Part shown: positions 1 to 9,685 of the stretch, one piece after another
Layout of the letters: the number at the start of each line of letters is the position of its first letter
Numbering within the stretch: the stretch's first letter is position 1
Assembly (NCBI GenBank): GCA_003614735.1
Contig: KZ992485.1
Location: forward strand, 1 to 43,427
DNA from: Thamnocephalis sphaerospora
Lineage: Eukaryota > Zoopagomycota > Zoopagomycetes > Zoopagales > Sigmoideomycetaceae
Direction of reading: 5' to 3'
DNA length: 43,427 nt
Position numbers and translations under genes: made by a program
The notes under the pieces: generated by a model
Told to the model about the DNA's origin: nothing
What the model saw: the letters and a program-made list of their open reading frames with translations, nothing else
Databases searched by the model: none

Positions 1-791
1 GTTTTGCGACCCAAAAAGAAGGTCAAAATACCAATGGCAAATGCGCAGGCTGGAACAGCATAGGCCACAGCATACCCCTTGCCTGGCTGATCGGAGTTGA
101 CGTTGCGCGCTATCTGCGGTGAAACGGCCATACCAATCACAGCACCAACGTTGATGGCCCAGTAAAAGTAGCGGAATACACCCTCCAACGTGAGGCGAGA
201 GTCAGCGTACACGCCGGGTGTCTTGGTAGGCGTGAAGCCCGGGATGACCTGGTCGGCGACGAATGCGGAAACGTTGGCCTTGATGCCGCCTGTGCCACAG
301 GCCATGAACACATAGGTGGCAATGATGAAGCCGGGAAGACCAAAGCCGGAGGTAATCGAGGCAGCACTAGCCGAAGCAGAAAGCATGATCAAACCGATCA
401 TGTAGACGATGGAGAAGACGAGAACGGTGCGGTATTTGCCCCATTTGACATCGGCAATGATGGCACCGACAATGGCCGTAAAGTAGGCAAAGAAGAGGAA
501 GCCACGGTTGATGGCAGTAGCCTGAGCCTTGTCCATGCCCAGCTCGCGGATCAAGTAGGGCACAAAAATAAGCGATGCGCCGTAGAAGGCAAGACGCTCG
601 CACAGCTCGGTGGCGACAATGAGCCAGGATGACCAGGGCACACGGCCGGCAACGGTCTTTTCTGCATCTAACGGCAGTTCGCTGAGAACTTGAGCGTCGA
701 ATGGCTTTTCGGCATCATGGTCGGTGTCGTAATGATTGTTGTTAGCGGCAATGGCTGACACATCAACTTGCTTTTCGCCGGCATCTGACAT
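1..791 (-). CDS. PTR2: PTR2-type proton/oligopeptide transporter, 5' part (cut by window edge)
   Basis: Proton-coupled di/tripeptide importer of the POT/PTR2 family, expected in the plasma membrane. From the ATG at 789-791 one frame stays open to the window edge, giving about 263 residues with no intron. Residues 1-50 are a hydrophilic cytosolic tail. They are followed by the family's ExxER proton-coupling motif (ELCERLAFYG, residues 62-71), the loop ADVKWGKYRT (113-122), the signature GTGGIKANVSAFVADQ (166-181) and YADSRLTLEGVFRYFYWAIN (195-214). Five or six membrane segments are present, so roughly half of a typical 550-600-aa transporter is seen. The rest lies beyond position 1. The upstream 1.1 kb is free of genes and probably holds its promoter. 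Family assignment is secure; substrate range is inferred from the family. Confidence 0.93.
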   Translation of the reverse strand, partial: MSDAGEKQVDVSAIAANNNHYDTDHDAEKPFDAQVLSELPLDAEKTVAGRVPWSSWLIVATELCERLAFYGASLIFVPYLIRELGMDKAQATAINRGFLFFAYFTAIVGAIIADVKWGKYRTVLVFSIVYMIGLIMLSASASAASITSGFGLPGFIIATYVFMACGTGGIKANVSAFVADQVIPGFTPTKTPGVYADSRLTLEGVFRYFYWAINVGAVIGMAVSPQIARNVNSDQPGKGYAVAYAVPACAFAIGILTFFLGRK

Positions 792-1881
792 TGTCACAAT
801 GGCGGAAAGGGCGGTACGGACGGGCTGAGGTTGAAAGAGGCGGCGTGAGAATTTGGCGCTAGTAGATAACTAGGTAAACGGGCTGGCGCGCGAGCGAAAA
901 CGTACAGGCGACAGCGTTAGAATCGTTAAAATGTGTGGTGCGATGGAGAACGGGTACGAATCGAAGACGGTGGCGCAGTGAGGGGATATGTATACACCGC
1001 TTGTAATGCCGCTGCTGGCACCGCTGTTTTATACGTCATGCCGTGCAGCACGGCACCATCATCTGACTATGTCTGCGCTAAGGACTGCAAGCAATGTTGC
1101 ACGCGTACGCACATCAATCACGAGTATAGGCACGGCACGAGGAGCGGCAGAGAACCAAGACGCACGCCTTTCGGCAGTATGCTCGTCCGACGAGACGGAC
1201 CCTCGCTGTGTGTATGCGTGTGTACGCCTTTTGTCCAATGATGTCCTGGGCCGTGGTGGTACACTATCTCGTATGTTATGCCAGCCGGCTGCTACAGGCA
1301 ACATGACGAACCGTGTAACATGCCGTCGGATTTCGGTTGGAAGAATCCGGTACGACATGGAATATCAGCACCCGTCAGCGCCGATACCATTAAGGCAATA
1401 TTGCCGCCTGTGTGCCAAAACAATCGACGGCTCGCCTCATATATACATCGTACAGGCACTGTCTTTGTCGCCATAGGGCTGACAGCGTCGGGCGCACTAC
1501 GTCTTGTTGGTGGCAAACGCCACGCCACCACAACCGACTGCTTCGCCAATTACGGAGCAACAAAACGTCGTGCTGCTGGCGCCGTGGCGTGGCAGCGTGA
1601 TGATCAAAGATAACACGTGCAGGCTGCCTCTGGGCGGACACGGTGGTCACATGGGGTCATATCCATTTGACCACTTTGCGCTTCCTATGATATGTGGTAA
1701 GACACAGGTCCCGTCCCATGCATAGGGCACGCATAGGCACTGTGCGGTGCTTTGTTTACTTCGTCAATAGGCTATCTACACAAGCGTAATACATGTGCAT
1801 GGCAGCCATGCACTGAATGGCCTTGCCTACCGGGGCACGTCTCGTTCGTGTCACATTCAACCGATAACCGCCGATGCTATT
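792..1881. other. Intergenic, PTR2 promoter side
   Basis: About 1.1 kb between the PTR2 start and the MSP1 stop, both on the minus strand. Open frames here are short, overlap on both strands and show no recognisable motif, so I call no gene. It should contain the PTR2 promoter and the MSP1 3' UTR. Confidence 0.6.
1027..1038 (-). promoter_or_regulatory. Possible TATA box with adjoining CRE-like half site upstream of PTR2
   Basis: On the minus strand TGACGT (1033-1038) runs straight into TATAAAA (1027-1033), about 240 nt upstream of the PTR2 ATG. TATA plus a bZIP-type half site would suit a regulated nutrient transporter. No transcript start is visible, so this is only a candidate. Confidence 0.35.
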
Positions 1882-3964
1882 CTAGTCCTGCGGCTCAAGT
1901 TCTACCGTGAGAGAGCTGGTCTCGTCGTATAAACTTTTGGCAAAAAAATCTTCGTAGCGCAACGGGCGAACTTCTTCATGCTACACGCACAAGGCGCGGT
2001 AAGCGACGACAAGGGCGACAAAGCATCCAAGCGCCACGTGTGTGGCACCACTAGCACCCACCTTGAGCGAGCCCACGTCAAGACTGCCGCCCGACGCTTT
2101 AACGGCATGCCGCACACGTTCACGCACAGGGATCATGGCGGCATGGCGACAGAGTTCCTTCAGGTCGCTGCCTGCAGTGCGACCATAGCACACCGGATCA
2201 GCGACGGACGCTTACCGGCCCGCCGTCCTCTTTGCCACTTGGCACTCACCAGAGCTGCCTTCGGTGTTTCTGGCCAGCCTGTCAATGCTCAGCGATGGGT
2301 CCAGCTTGATATCCTTGAGCAGCTGTTTACGCACGTACTGAGTATACACCAACCTTGCTCGTGCTCATCATTCCGCACAACCTACGATAGTTAGAATGCT
2401 CCTGCGTTGGTTGATATCGGGCGGGCTGATGGCAAACCGTTTGGGCATCCGGCGCAATATAGCCGAGTCTAGAAGCAAAAGTGCGTGAGTCGGTGTTTTT
2501 TCCTCAGTCGTGGCGTCAAACTTACCGATATCCGTCGGCCGGTTGGTGGCACCCAGAATCTAAATGCCCATATTAGCTGACTGCAACAGGTCTGTACCGC
2601 ACGCACAGACTGCAGTGGAATGCCTACCAAAATGCGCAGATCTTCGCTGCTCGTCAGACCATCCCACAGACTGGCGACCAACAACCGCGTTAGCACGGTA
2701 GTCTATCTGCTAAGCATCGGTACACGCACCTCATGAATTCGGCCTTCATCATGCCGGTAGTCTCGTGATCGTTGCTGCGCCGCTCGCGCAAAAACGAGTC
2801 GATCTCGTCGATAAACACGATGGCAGGCTGTAGTTTACGCGCCAGCGAGAACAGAGCCGCCACCAGCTTGTTGGACTCGCCAAACTGCACAAATACAGGC
2901 GTGTAAGTCATCGAGCCAAATACGTACGATACAGTCATGCGATTTCCTGGAATGTTGCACACTCTAATCTATCGCTTCAAACTTACCCATTTGTCGGTCA
3001 GCGTAGATATACGCAGGTGTGTCTAACGCAATCGCAAGCAAGCACGCACGCACGCAGTCAAGGCAACTCTGTGGGATGTCGTACACATTGCCCGCAATCC
3101 AAGCCAAAGGATATTGATAAACGTAGCACCCGACTCTTTAGCCAGCGCTTTGGCCAGCATCGTCTTGCCGCAGCCTACATCTCAGTCAGCGCAGCCGACT
3201 ACAACCATTACAGTCAGATGCCACGTACCCGGCGGACCGTAGAGCAGCACGCCCTTGGGCGCACCCAGCAAACCAGATGCCGAAGTAAACATATCGGGGA
3301 AATTGAGCGGATAGATGACGCTCTCCTTGAGATCATCGATGATTGGGTCCAAACCTGCCGAGATGATCGTTTAGCGATACAGCAACGGTGAGCGACCACG
3401 CCGTTTGCAACGGCCTGTCCGCCACCCGCCGTACTTACCGCCAATCTCTGTTGGTAGCACGTTCCGTCCGCCGCCAACATGACATTCATGGACCGCGCGT
3501 TAGCACACCGAGCGACTACCAGCTGCGTGACATCCGCTACATACGCTCAAAAGTAACGGCAATGTCGTCTGGGTGCACCACCTCCGTCATGATAATCTCC
3601 TCGTACGAGTTCAGCTTCAGCTGGTTGAGCTGGACGCGTGCATAGCCATGAATAGACTGTCACTGTGCGCGGACCAGCTCTCCTCTGCCCTACTTACACC
3701 CATACGGCTGATGACCTTCTTACTCTGCGCGGCCGCCTCCTTTTTCTTGGCCATAGTCGGATTCAGATTGGAGAAGAGATACTTGAACCCGTAGTAGAAC
3801 GCCACCTGCGCCACCACCAGCAGCGCGACTGCGATCGTCAGACCGCACGTTGCCGATGCAATCGCGCTAGTAAGCACGCTTGGCAGCGCGATGGTCCATG
3901 ACGCCTCCCAGCTGCAACACATACCGTCGGCCGCGTAAGCCTTGGCGGTTGGAGAGAGCTTCAT
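1882..3964 (-). CDS. MSP1: MSP1/ATAD1 AAA ATPase of the mitochondrial outer membrane
   Basis: Membrane-anchored AAA ATPase that extracts mislocalised tail-anchored proteins from the mitochondrial outer membrane. Minus-strand exons: 3698-3964, 3545-3629, 3439-3447, 3229-3354, 3115-3174, 2987-3018, 2730-2884, 2628-2670, 2526-2559, 2386-2468, 2250-2322, 2062-2171, 1882-1980. They total 1176 nt, 391 aa, in frame throughout; the human protein is of similar size. A hydrophobic anchor lies at about residues 40-64. Walker A is GPPGCGKT (160-167), Walker B IVFIDEID (about 215-222), sensor 1 lies in ILGATNRP and the Arg fingers in LRRMPKRF (about 275-282). The C-terminal helix starts at HEEVRP (360). 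Exon 3 is a 9-nt microexon. The intron after exon 5 is AT-AC; the other eleven are GT-AG. One acceptor is ambiguous: 3657 would also fit, adding 9 residues. Confidence 0.93.
3019..3114 (-). other. U12-type AT-AC intron in MSP1
   Basis: The intron starts with ATATCCTTT (3114 down to 3106), the canonical U12-dependent AT-AC donor, and ends in AC (3020-3019). A branch-like element TGCCTTGAC (3065-3057) matches the U12 branch consensus at 8 of 9 positions. Splicing joins ATC-A to AC-CTG and gives [13 protein letters not shown], with exactly the family's three-residue spacing between FIN and STLTDKW. GT donors nearby would insert extra residues there. The branch adenosine sits about 39 nt from the acceptor, longer than usual for U12 introns. 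Confidence 0.85.
3439..3447 (-). other. 9-nt microexon of MSP1
   Basis: AGATTGGCG lies between an acceptor (CAG, 3450-3448) and a strong donor (GTAAGTA, 3438-3432). It carries phase 1 on both sides. Joined to its neighbours it restores the conserved F-x-x-IGGLD stretch just before the AAA core. Skipping it is in frame but deletes three residues of that motif. Confidence 0.8.
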
Positions 3965-4374
3965 GACGACGACAGCAGGTAGACTTGGTAGCTATGTATG
4001 CGCAGCAAGATCGGCAATGACGGTAGTGGCGGCGACAGTAATGCAGTAGGTAGTCGTGGTAGCGGACGTTGAAAGCGCGGGCGTTGGCAGAAAAGGCTGG
4101 AGGGGTATAGTCTGCTTTTGCACCTGCGTTCACATCATCACCACTCGGCTTGTGCGACCATGTTCGGCAAGTATCTCGTGCCGAAGCGGACATCTTCACT
4201 CACAAAACGAGCGTGGGATACCGACGGCGGCCATGGTCTTTGCTGCTACCCATCGACCTCTCCAGCTCAAGTTGCTACTACCACCGTCACCGCCACGCTA
4301 AGGGCACCTTACATCCAGCCAGCATCGCCGCTGTTTTACATCCAACGCAGCTTGTATCTGCATAGCACCTCAAG
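3965..4374. promoter_or_regulatory. Bidirectional promoter region, MSP1/GST
   Basis: The ATGs of MSP1 (minus) and the glutathione S-transferase (plus) are 410 nt apart and divergent, so this gap must hold both promoters. I see no convincing TATA box or other gene. Confidence 0.6.
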
Positions 4375-5336
4375 ATGCTGCCGGCCAACGCTAAAATCGT
4401 CCTATATAGCATCGGAGTGCCGCACCTAGCGCGAGCGGGAAACATTGCTATGCTGCTGTCGGACGCCGGTATTCCGTTCACCGAGCGTTCCTACACGCTG
4501 CCCGAATGGCCCAAAGTCAGCAAGAGCTGGCAAGCAGCTGCACAGGCCCATGGCGCGTCCCAGACGGCCGGTAGCCCACACGGAGCAGCGCCAGCGCTGG
4601 AGATCAACGGCAAATGGTTTGCGCAGATGCCCGCCATGCTGCGCTGGCTAGCACGCGAGACCGGCAAGTCATGCCGACGGCAACGATGCTGGTCGTCGTC
4701 GCTGGTGCTAACGACCACATGTCTGCTGCATGGCACACTTTTCGCGCGCAGGGCAATACGATGGCCGCGACAGCAGCGAGCAGTATCTGGTGGATGCCGT
4801 GGCCGACGTGGCTTCCGACTGGCGCAACGAATGGGTCATTGGCCAGTGGTCCAAAGATGCAAGTGAACGCACAAACAGTTTAGCTGCGTCTGCACCGTAT
4901 TAACGCAGTTCCGTCCAAGCAGGAAGCCGCTCGGGTATTCTACGCGAGAAAGAAGAAACCGCGTTTCATCAACACGGTAGAATCTTATCTGCGCGACAGC
5001 CAAGGCCCCTATCTACTGGGCGAACGGGTATGATGGTCGCTGTCCGCAGCATATGCTTAAGATGCTGATCCAGTCAGGGGCATAGATCACCTACGCAGAT
5101 ATTCTGCTGTATGGACTGGTGCACGACGAGGTGCCCGAGACCTGCAACCTGGCGGTAAGTGAAGCTAGCACGAAGCTTCCGCCATCGACGGTCCTGCTAA
5201 CGTACTGTCCTCCTCGGCCGGAAACTAGCCCGATTCGCGACTACTCTTACTGTACCACACTGTTGGCCAACGCCCTGGTATTGCTGCCTACGTCAACGCG
5301 TGGAAAGCGCGCATTGGTGCCACTAGCAAGCTTTAA
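4375..5336 (+). CDS. Glutathione S-transferase (sigma-like soluble GST)
   Basis: Cytosolic GST that would conjugate glutathione to electrophiles or act as a glutathione-dependent isomerase. Exons 4375-4663, 4752-4862, 4909-5027, 5086-5154 and 5229-5336 give 231 aa, normal for the family. The N-terminal thioredoxin-like half has the Tyr region IVLYSIG (8-14), an Ala-Pro turn before ALEINGKW at the glutathione pocket, and MLRWLARETG closing that domain. The all-helical half carries the GPYLLGERITYADILLYGLV stretch typical of GST C-terminal domains. Intron 1 is GC-AG (4664-4751); only that junction keeps the frame. The gene diverges from MSP1 over 410 nt. The class assignment (sigma-like) is a judgement from motif layout; membership of the GST family is firm. 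Confidence 0.88.
4664..4751 (+). other. GC-AG intron, GST intron 1
   Basis: Donor ACCG|GCAAGTC, acceptor CGCGCAG, with GCTAAC as likely branch site. The phase-1 junction yields ETG-QYDG; no GT donor nearby preserves the downstream frame. Confidence 0.85.
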
Positions 5337-5666
5337 TAGCCGTAGCAGGAGCGAGCTAGCCTTTGATGTAGCGTTTTCCTGTTGAATGGTAGCGCGTGGG
5401 GTTTACCATAAAACGGCTGGCGCAGTTACGCAACCCACGCACGTAGGCTTGTCGCTGGGTGTGGACTAGCAGTCGCTCGTTACTACTTTCCCTTTATCAA
5501 ACGCGTCACTGCCCTGCTACACCGTCTCCTGCATTCAAGCCGAGCGGCTCCTGCACTTTTTGTCTGGCGTGGGTATCTTCCGTGGCTGCCCATCCCTTTA
5601 CTTTTGCGCGCAAGTCTGTTCATTCGTCTTTGCATTTCAGCGTCGTCATCTGCCTGGCCCAGTGTC
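5337..5666. other. Intergenic, GST to unknown gene
   Basis: 330 nt between two same-strand genes, rich in C and T towards the next ATG. No gene or clear regulatory site seen. Confidence 0.55.
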
Positions 5667-6846
5667 ATGAACACCTACGGGCGAAACACCAAGCGTAGTA
5701 GCCGCTCTGGCGACATGGCGTGCCGCCACATGCCCAGCATGGAGCAGGCGGGATTATTCGGGCAAGGTTTAGCCTGGGGAGAGCGGGCAGAGACTTGCGC
5801 TCCGCTCATTGCTGCTTCGCCAACTGAAGCCCAGCGCCAGCTGGACCGATTTCTGCGCCAGCTTCCATCGCATTCAGGGCGCATCCAGCTGCTGCCTCCG
5901 CTGTCTCTGGCAGGGCAGGGACCGCGAGCACCGTCCAAGGAGAACGCCATGGCAAAACACATGTTGCGCGGAGCAGCCGCATCGCAGCCGGCATGGCCTG
6001 CAACGCCCGACAGCATGGTCGCTGCAGCGGCGCGTCCGACAGACACCCCGCGCCGACCTGTCTCCACGGCCATGGATACGGATGAGGAAGGGCCCATGCC
6101 AGACGGCATATCGCCAGCGGGCTTAGGGAAACGTGCTACAAACGAGACGGCTTATGCCGCGGTCACAGCGTCCGACCGCGTCGCGACTCATGCGGAGACC
6201 GGCAGCATTTGGACACGGTAGGCCACGATGAAATCTAACGGTCGTACGCTTTACTGATGTGCGCTTGCCTGTTCACGCGTACCACAGACCGCCCAAGCGA
6301 CATGCGCTACAGGTGGATCGCGAACCGGTGACATCGCGAAAGTTGCGTTGCTCATTTAATTTGTCGACAAAGATTGTATCCTTGCCAGCGGCGGGCGCTA
6401 CGGCGCCAGAGCCGCTTGAGCATACGGCCGCCGACGGGTGGTACTCTGTTTTGCAGCCCAAGGCAAAGCGGCAAAAGACGTTTAGCGATGAGGAGGAAAG
6501 TAGCAGCATGATTGCGGCCCTTAGCCTTCACTCATCGGGAGAATCCCGTGGTACGAGCCAGAGTAACGTTGATGACATTGGTAGTAGCGGCGATAGTAGG
6601 CGGGAAAGTACCACGTGCTGGACATGGCTCATGGATGAGCTGCGCGCACTTCGGCATCTCCACATGACTGCCAATGCTGCATACGACAGCCGAGTGGACG
6701 CACGATGGACGGCGGCGCTTTCTGCGCTGCAGCATTTGCGGCCGACCACGCTGCCTGCTACGGCGGCCACTGCCGCCACCACCGTAACTACCATCGCAGC
6801 AAAGGCACACAGTGAGCTGGCCGCTGCAGCTAAATATCGTAGATAG
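5667..6846 (+). CDS. Unknown, low-complexity, probably nuclear protein
   Basis: I do not recognise this gene. Exons 5667-6217 and 6288-6846 are joined by a 70-nt intron with consensus GTAGGC donor, TCTAACG branch and CACAG acceptor, giving 369 aa. The frame could be opened further upstream only with a TTG, so the ATG at 5667 (MNTYGRNTKRSSRS) is preferred. The protein is rich in Ala, Ser, Thr and Arg, with basic patches (RNTKR near the N-terminus, PKAKRQK) followed by an acidic FSDEEESSS tract, a layout common in nuclear proteins. The last 120 residues (from about WTWLMDELRALRHL) look helical and may be the only folded part. Its 3' end converges on the fumarate reductase gene. Reality of the gene rests on the long open frames and the clean intron. 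Confidence 0.6.
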
Positions 6847-7125
6847 TGCATTATTAGAGCGACGATCCCCAATAGGCATATAAATTATTCGCATACCGTC
6901 CTAGTGGGTAGATGGCACGGTGTGGGACGCCGCAGCAAGTGTGCAAACGCATTAGACTGGCATGCGACGACCAGCGCGCTACTTGTCGGTTCGACGCGAA
7001 GTTCACAGGAGAGACATGGCGGTAGACATACGCTTCAGCTCACCGTTGGCAATATTTATCAAACAGGAATGATATGCAGGCCACGCAGGAGCAGAGAGGG
7101 TCTGCTCTCGCATGCAAACGTATAC

Positions 7126-9224
7126 TTAGTTCTTGAGCGTACCAATGATGCTCTCCGGCGCATACTTTTCAACGACATCCGGCTTGTGCAGCATGTTGAA
7201 CTCCTCGGTGGCATCCTTGCCGGCGAACAGCAGGATGGCCTTTTTGCCGCCCGGGTGGTCCGGCAGGAAAGAGGTGACATCGAGCACCTGGCCGTTCACA
7301 ATGACCCAGCAGTCGTCCTCCTTGTTGTGCTTGGCCACCTCGGCCGCGGTGTACTCGCCCATCTTCTTGGGTGCCTCGGCCGCGGCAACCTCGGCAGGCG
7401 CAATGGCCGCTGGTGCGACAGCGTTGCTGACAGCTGCCGACGTGATCGAGACGCCCGACGCATCGGCAGCGCCAAAGTTCAGGTCCAGCACCACACGGGT
7501 GTTGGGCGACGGCTGCTGCACCGTGACGCCAATGGTGAGGCCCGGTGCCAGCTGCTGGCCCAGACCTGCCAGGCGGCGCTGCGCCGTCTCGGCCGACGAA
7601 AGCTGGCTGAGCAGATGGCGAGCCGCAGCGTCGCCGGCCACACGGCCAAACACCACACAGCCCAGCAGAGAGGAGCCGCCCAGACGGTTGGCGCCGTGCA
7701 CGCCACCGGCCACCTCACCGGCCGCAAACAGACCGTTGATCACCTTGTCTTCGGCGGTGCGCACCTGCGAGTCGGAGGTGATGGCAATGCCGCCCATGGT
7801 AAAGTGGAGCACCGGCGTGACGATGGCCACGTGGAAGTAGTCGGACATCTTGATGGGCACATTGTGGAAGAACTTTTTGCCAAACGGACACTTCTTCTTC
7901 TGGGCAATGTCGTTGTACTTGGTGAAGGTGGCCTCCAGCTGCTGCGCGGTGATGCCCATCTCCTTGGCCAGCTCGGCGCCGTTGGCAAAGTACTTCATGA
8001 GACCACGGCCCGTGTAGTGCTTGCAGTGCCACTCGATCTCCTTGGAGGCACCCGTGTTGAGCACCAGGCGGAACGGACCCTTGTTCTTCCACATCTCACC
8101 CGTGACGTAGTCGCGGTGACCCAGCTCGTCGCAGAAGCGCTGGCCGTTGGCGTCCAGCAGCACACCGCCGACACCGCGCAGCGCCTCAGCGGCCAGGAAC
8201 TTGACCTTTGCGTTCGGCTCCTTGGGGTCGACCAGACCGGTCGGGTGCACCTGCACCTTCTCCAGGTGGAGGCCCTTGGCGCCAATGTCCATGGCCATCT
8301 TTTGGCCGTCGCCCGTGGACCAGTCACCGTTGGTGGTGGGCAGGTCGTAAATGTCCGGACGGTGCTTCTTGAGCAGCGAGTTTTCGGTGAAATCGGCCGC
8401 ATAGCCACCGGTGGCGAGGATGACCGAGCCATGCGCCTGGTGCAGCTGCTTGTCGGCCGTCTCGTACTCGACGCCCACGACATCCTCGCCTTCGCGCAGC
8501 AGGCGGTTGACCTTGGCCTTGGTGAGGATGCGCACGCGCTGGGGCTGCTCCTTGGCAATGACCTCCAGCTTTTCCATGAGCGCATAGGTGATGGTCATGC
8601 CCGGGAAGCGCTCCTTGCCACGGTGCGTGCGCGGATGCGAGTGGCCGCCAAGGCGAGCCACCAGCGACAGATCCAGCTGGAACTTCTCCTGCAGCCATTC
8701 GACCGCCGATGCGCTGTTGTAGGTGAGCACACGGGTGAGGGCCGGGTCGATGAGGTCACGGGCGGAGCGAGCGCTATCTTCGTAGAAGATCTCGGCGCTA
8801 TCCTGCAGGCGGAGTTTATATCACAGACGTCAGCACATGTTTGCAACAGGTGAGTGAGGCGGGTGTGAACAACAGTGCGTGGGTCCAATGACACGCCCCA
8901 CACGCCAACACACTGGAGCATACACGCCAGCAGAGACGCATACATGCCAGTATACGCGCATACACGCAAGCGCACATGCCAGCTACGCTAGTCGTAGCAT
9001 CAAGCGACATGCGCATCGCCCGCATTAGCTGCGCTTACCTTGATGCCCAGCTTGATCTGGGTGTTGGTGAGTGCGCCGTTGATGCCTGACGTGGCCTTGG
9101 TGGAGTTGCCACCCATGAACGAGTTCTTGTCGAGCAGCAGCACATTGCCACCGCGCTCCAGCACGGTGTGTGCGGCCGACAGACCCGTCAGACCGCCGCC
9201 GACAACGATAATCTGGTTAGACAT
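7126..9224 (-). CDS. OSM1: Fumarate reductase flavoprotein fused to cytochrome b5 (Osm1/FRDS type)
   Basis: Soluble FAD-dependent fumarate reductase, reducing fumarate to succinate to re-oxidise cofactors when oxygen is scarce. Exons 9039-9224 and 7126-8802 (minus) give 620 aa. Residues 6-17 (VVGGGLTGLSAA) form the FAD dinucleotide-binding loop. Family blocks follow: GGNSTKATSGING, VHPTGLVDP, TMGGIAI and GEVAGGVHGANRLGGSSLL. Residues 543-620 are an added cytochrome b5 domain with both haem His ligands, in HPGG (about 578) and MLHKPDV (about 601). No N-terminal targeting signal is evident, so a cytosolic enzyme is likelier than a secretory or mitochondrial form. The single intron (8803-9038) is 236 nt, the longest coding intron in the window. 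Codon use is strongly C/G-ending, suggesting high expression. Confidence 0.93.
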
Positions 9225-9685
9225 GGCGAAACGTGGTAGGAAAGGATGGGTGAGCAGGTGAGGGTAGCGTACAGTAGAACACGATAGTAGTGGAGCGAAT
9301 AGACAGCGATGCAGTGAGCAAGGAGAAAGAAGTGGCGTTGCAAGGACTGGGCGCGTACGCGGTATTTATTGAACACAGCCGGCACTCCATAATGCCGATG
9401 CAGCCCGACCAGACCCAGTGTTGAACAGACCATCGTCACCAAAGCCGCCACCGCTGCTGGGCGGGCTGTGAAGGAATGAACACGTGCCCTCACAGTGGTG
9501 GGTGCGTGGAAAGTTGGTGCATCACGTGAAAGCATACCTACGTCCACCAATGGCCGACGTCAGAGTGGCAAACAGTCGACTCTATTTGGCGCGCAATGTG
9601 CATGATCAGCAGTCGCCGCCTCCATGCCGCCTACGCTGGTCGGCCGGTCGGTGTTTCTGGCTAGCATAAGGCAAGCTTTGGCTGC
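9225..9685. other. Intergenic, fumarate reductase promoter side
   Basis: 461 nt upstream of the fumarate reductase ATG (minus strand). An AT-rich AATAAATA element sits on the minus strand near 9365, about 140 nt before the ATG, and could serve as a core promoter. No gene seen. Confidence 0.5.

Noticed and set aside
3630-3656. Nine extra residues at the start of MSP1 exon 2 (acceptor at 3657)
   Set aside because: It would leave a 41-nt intron and lengthen the linker. The acceptor at 3630 gives a 68-nt intron typical of this genome, though both are in phase.
6376-6384. GTATCCTTG, a possible second U12-type donor
   Set aside because: It lies inside the open exon of the unknown gene. No U12 branch element or acceptor follows that would keep the frame.
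6980-7010. GGTTCGA word resembling a tRNA B box
   Set aside because: Flanking bases do not form a T-stem and no A box or acceptor stem pairs upstream.
6904-8853. 649-codon plus-strand open frame
   Set aside because: It lies antisense to the fumarate reductase exon. It is the mirror of C/G-ending codons there and shows no motif of its own.
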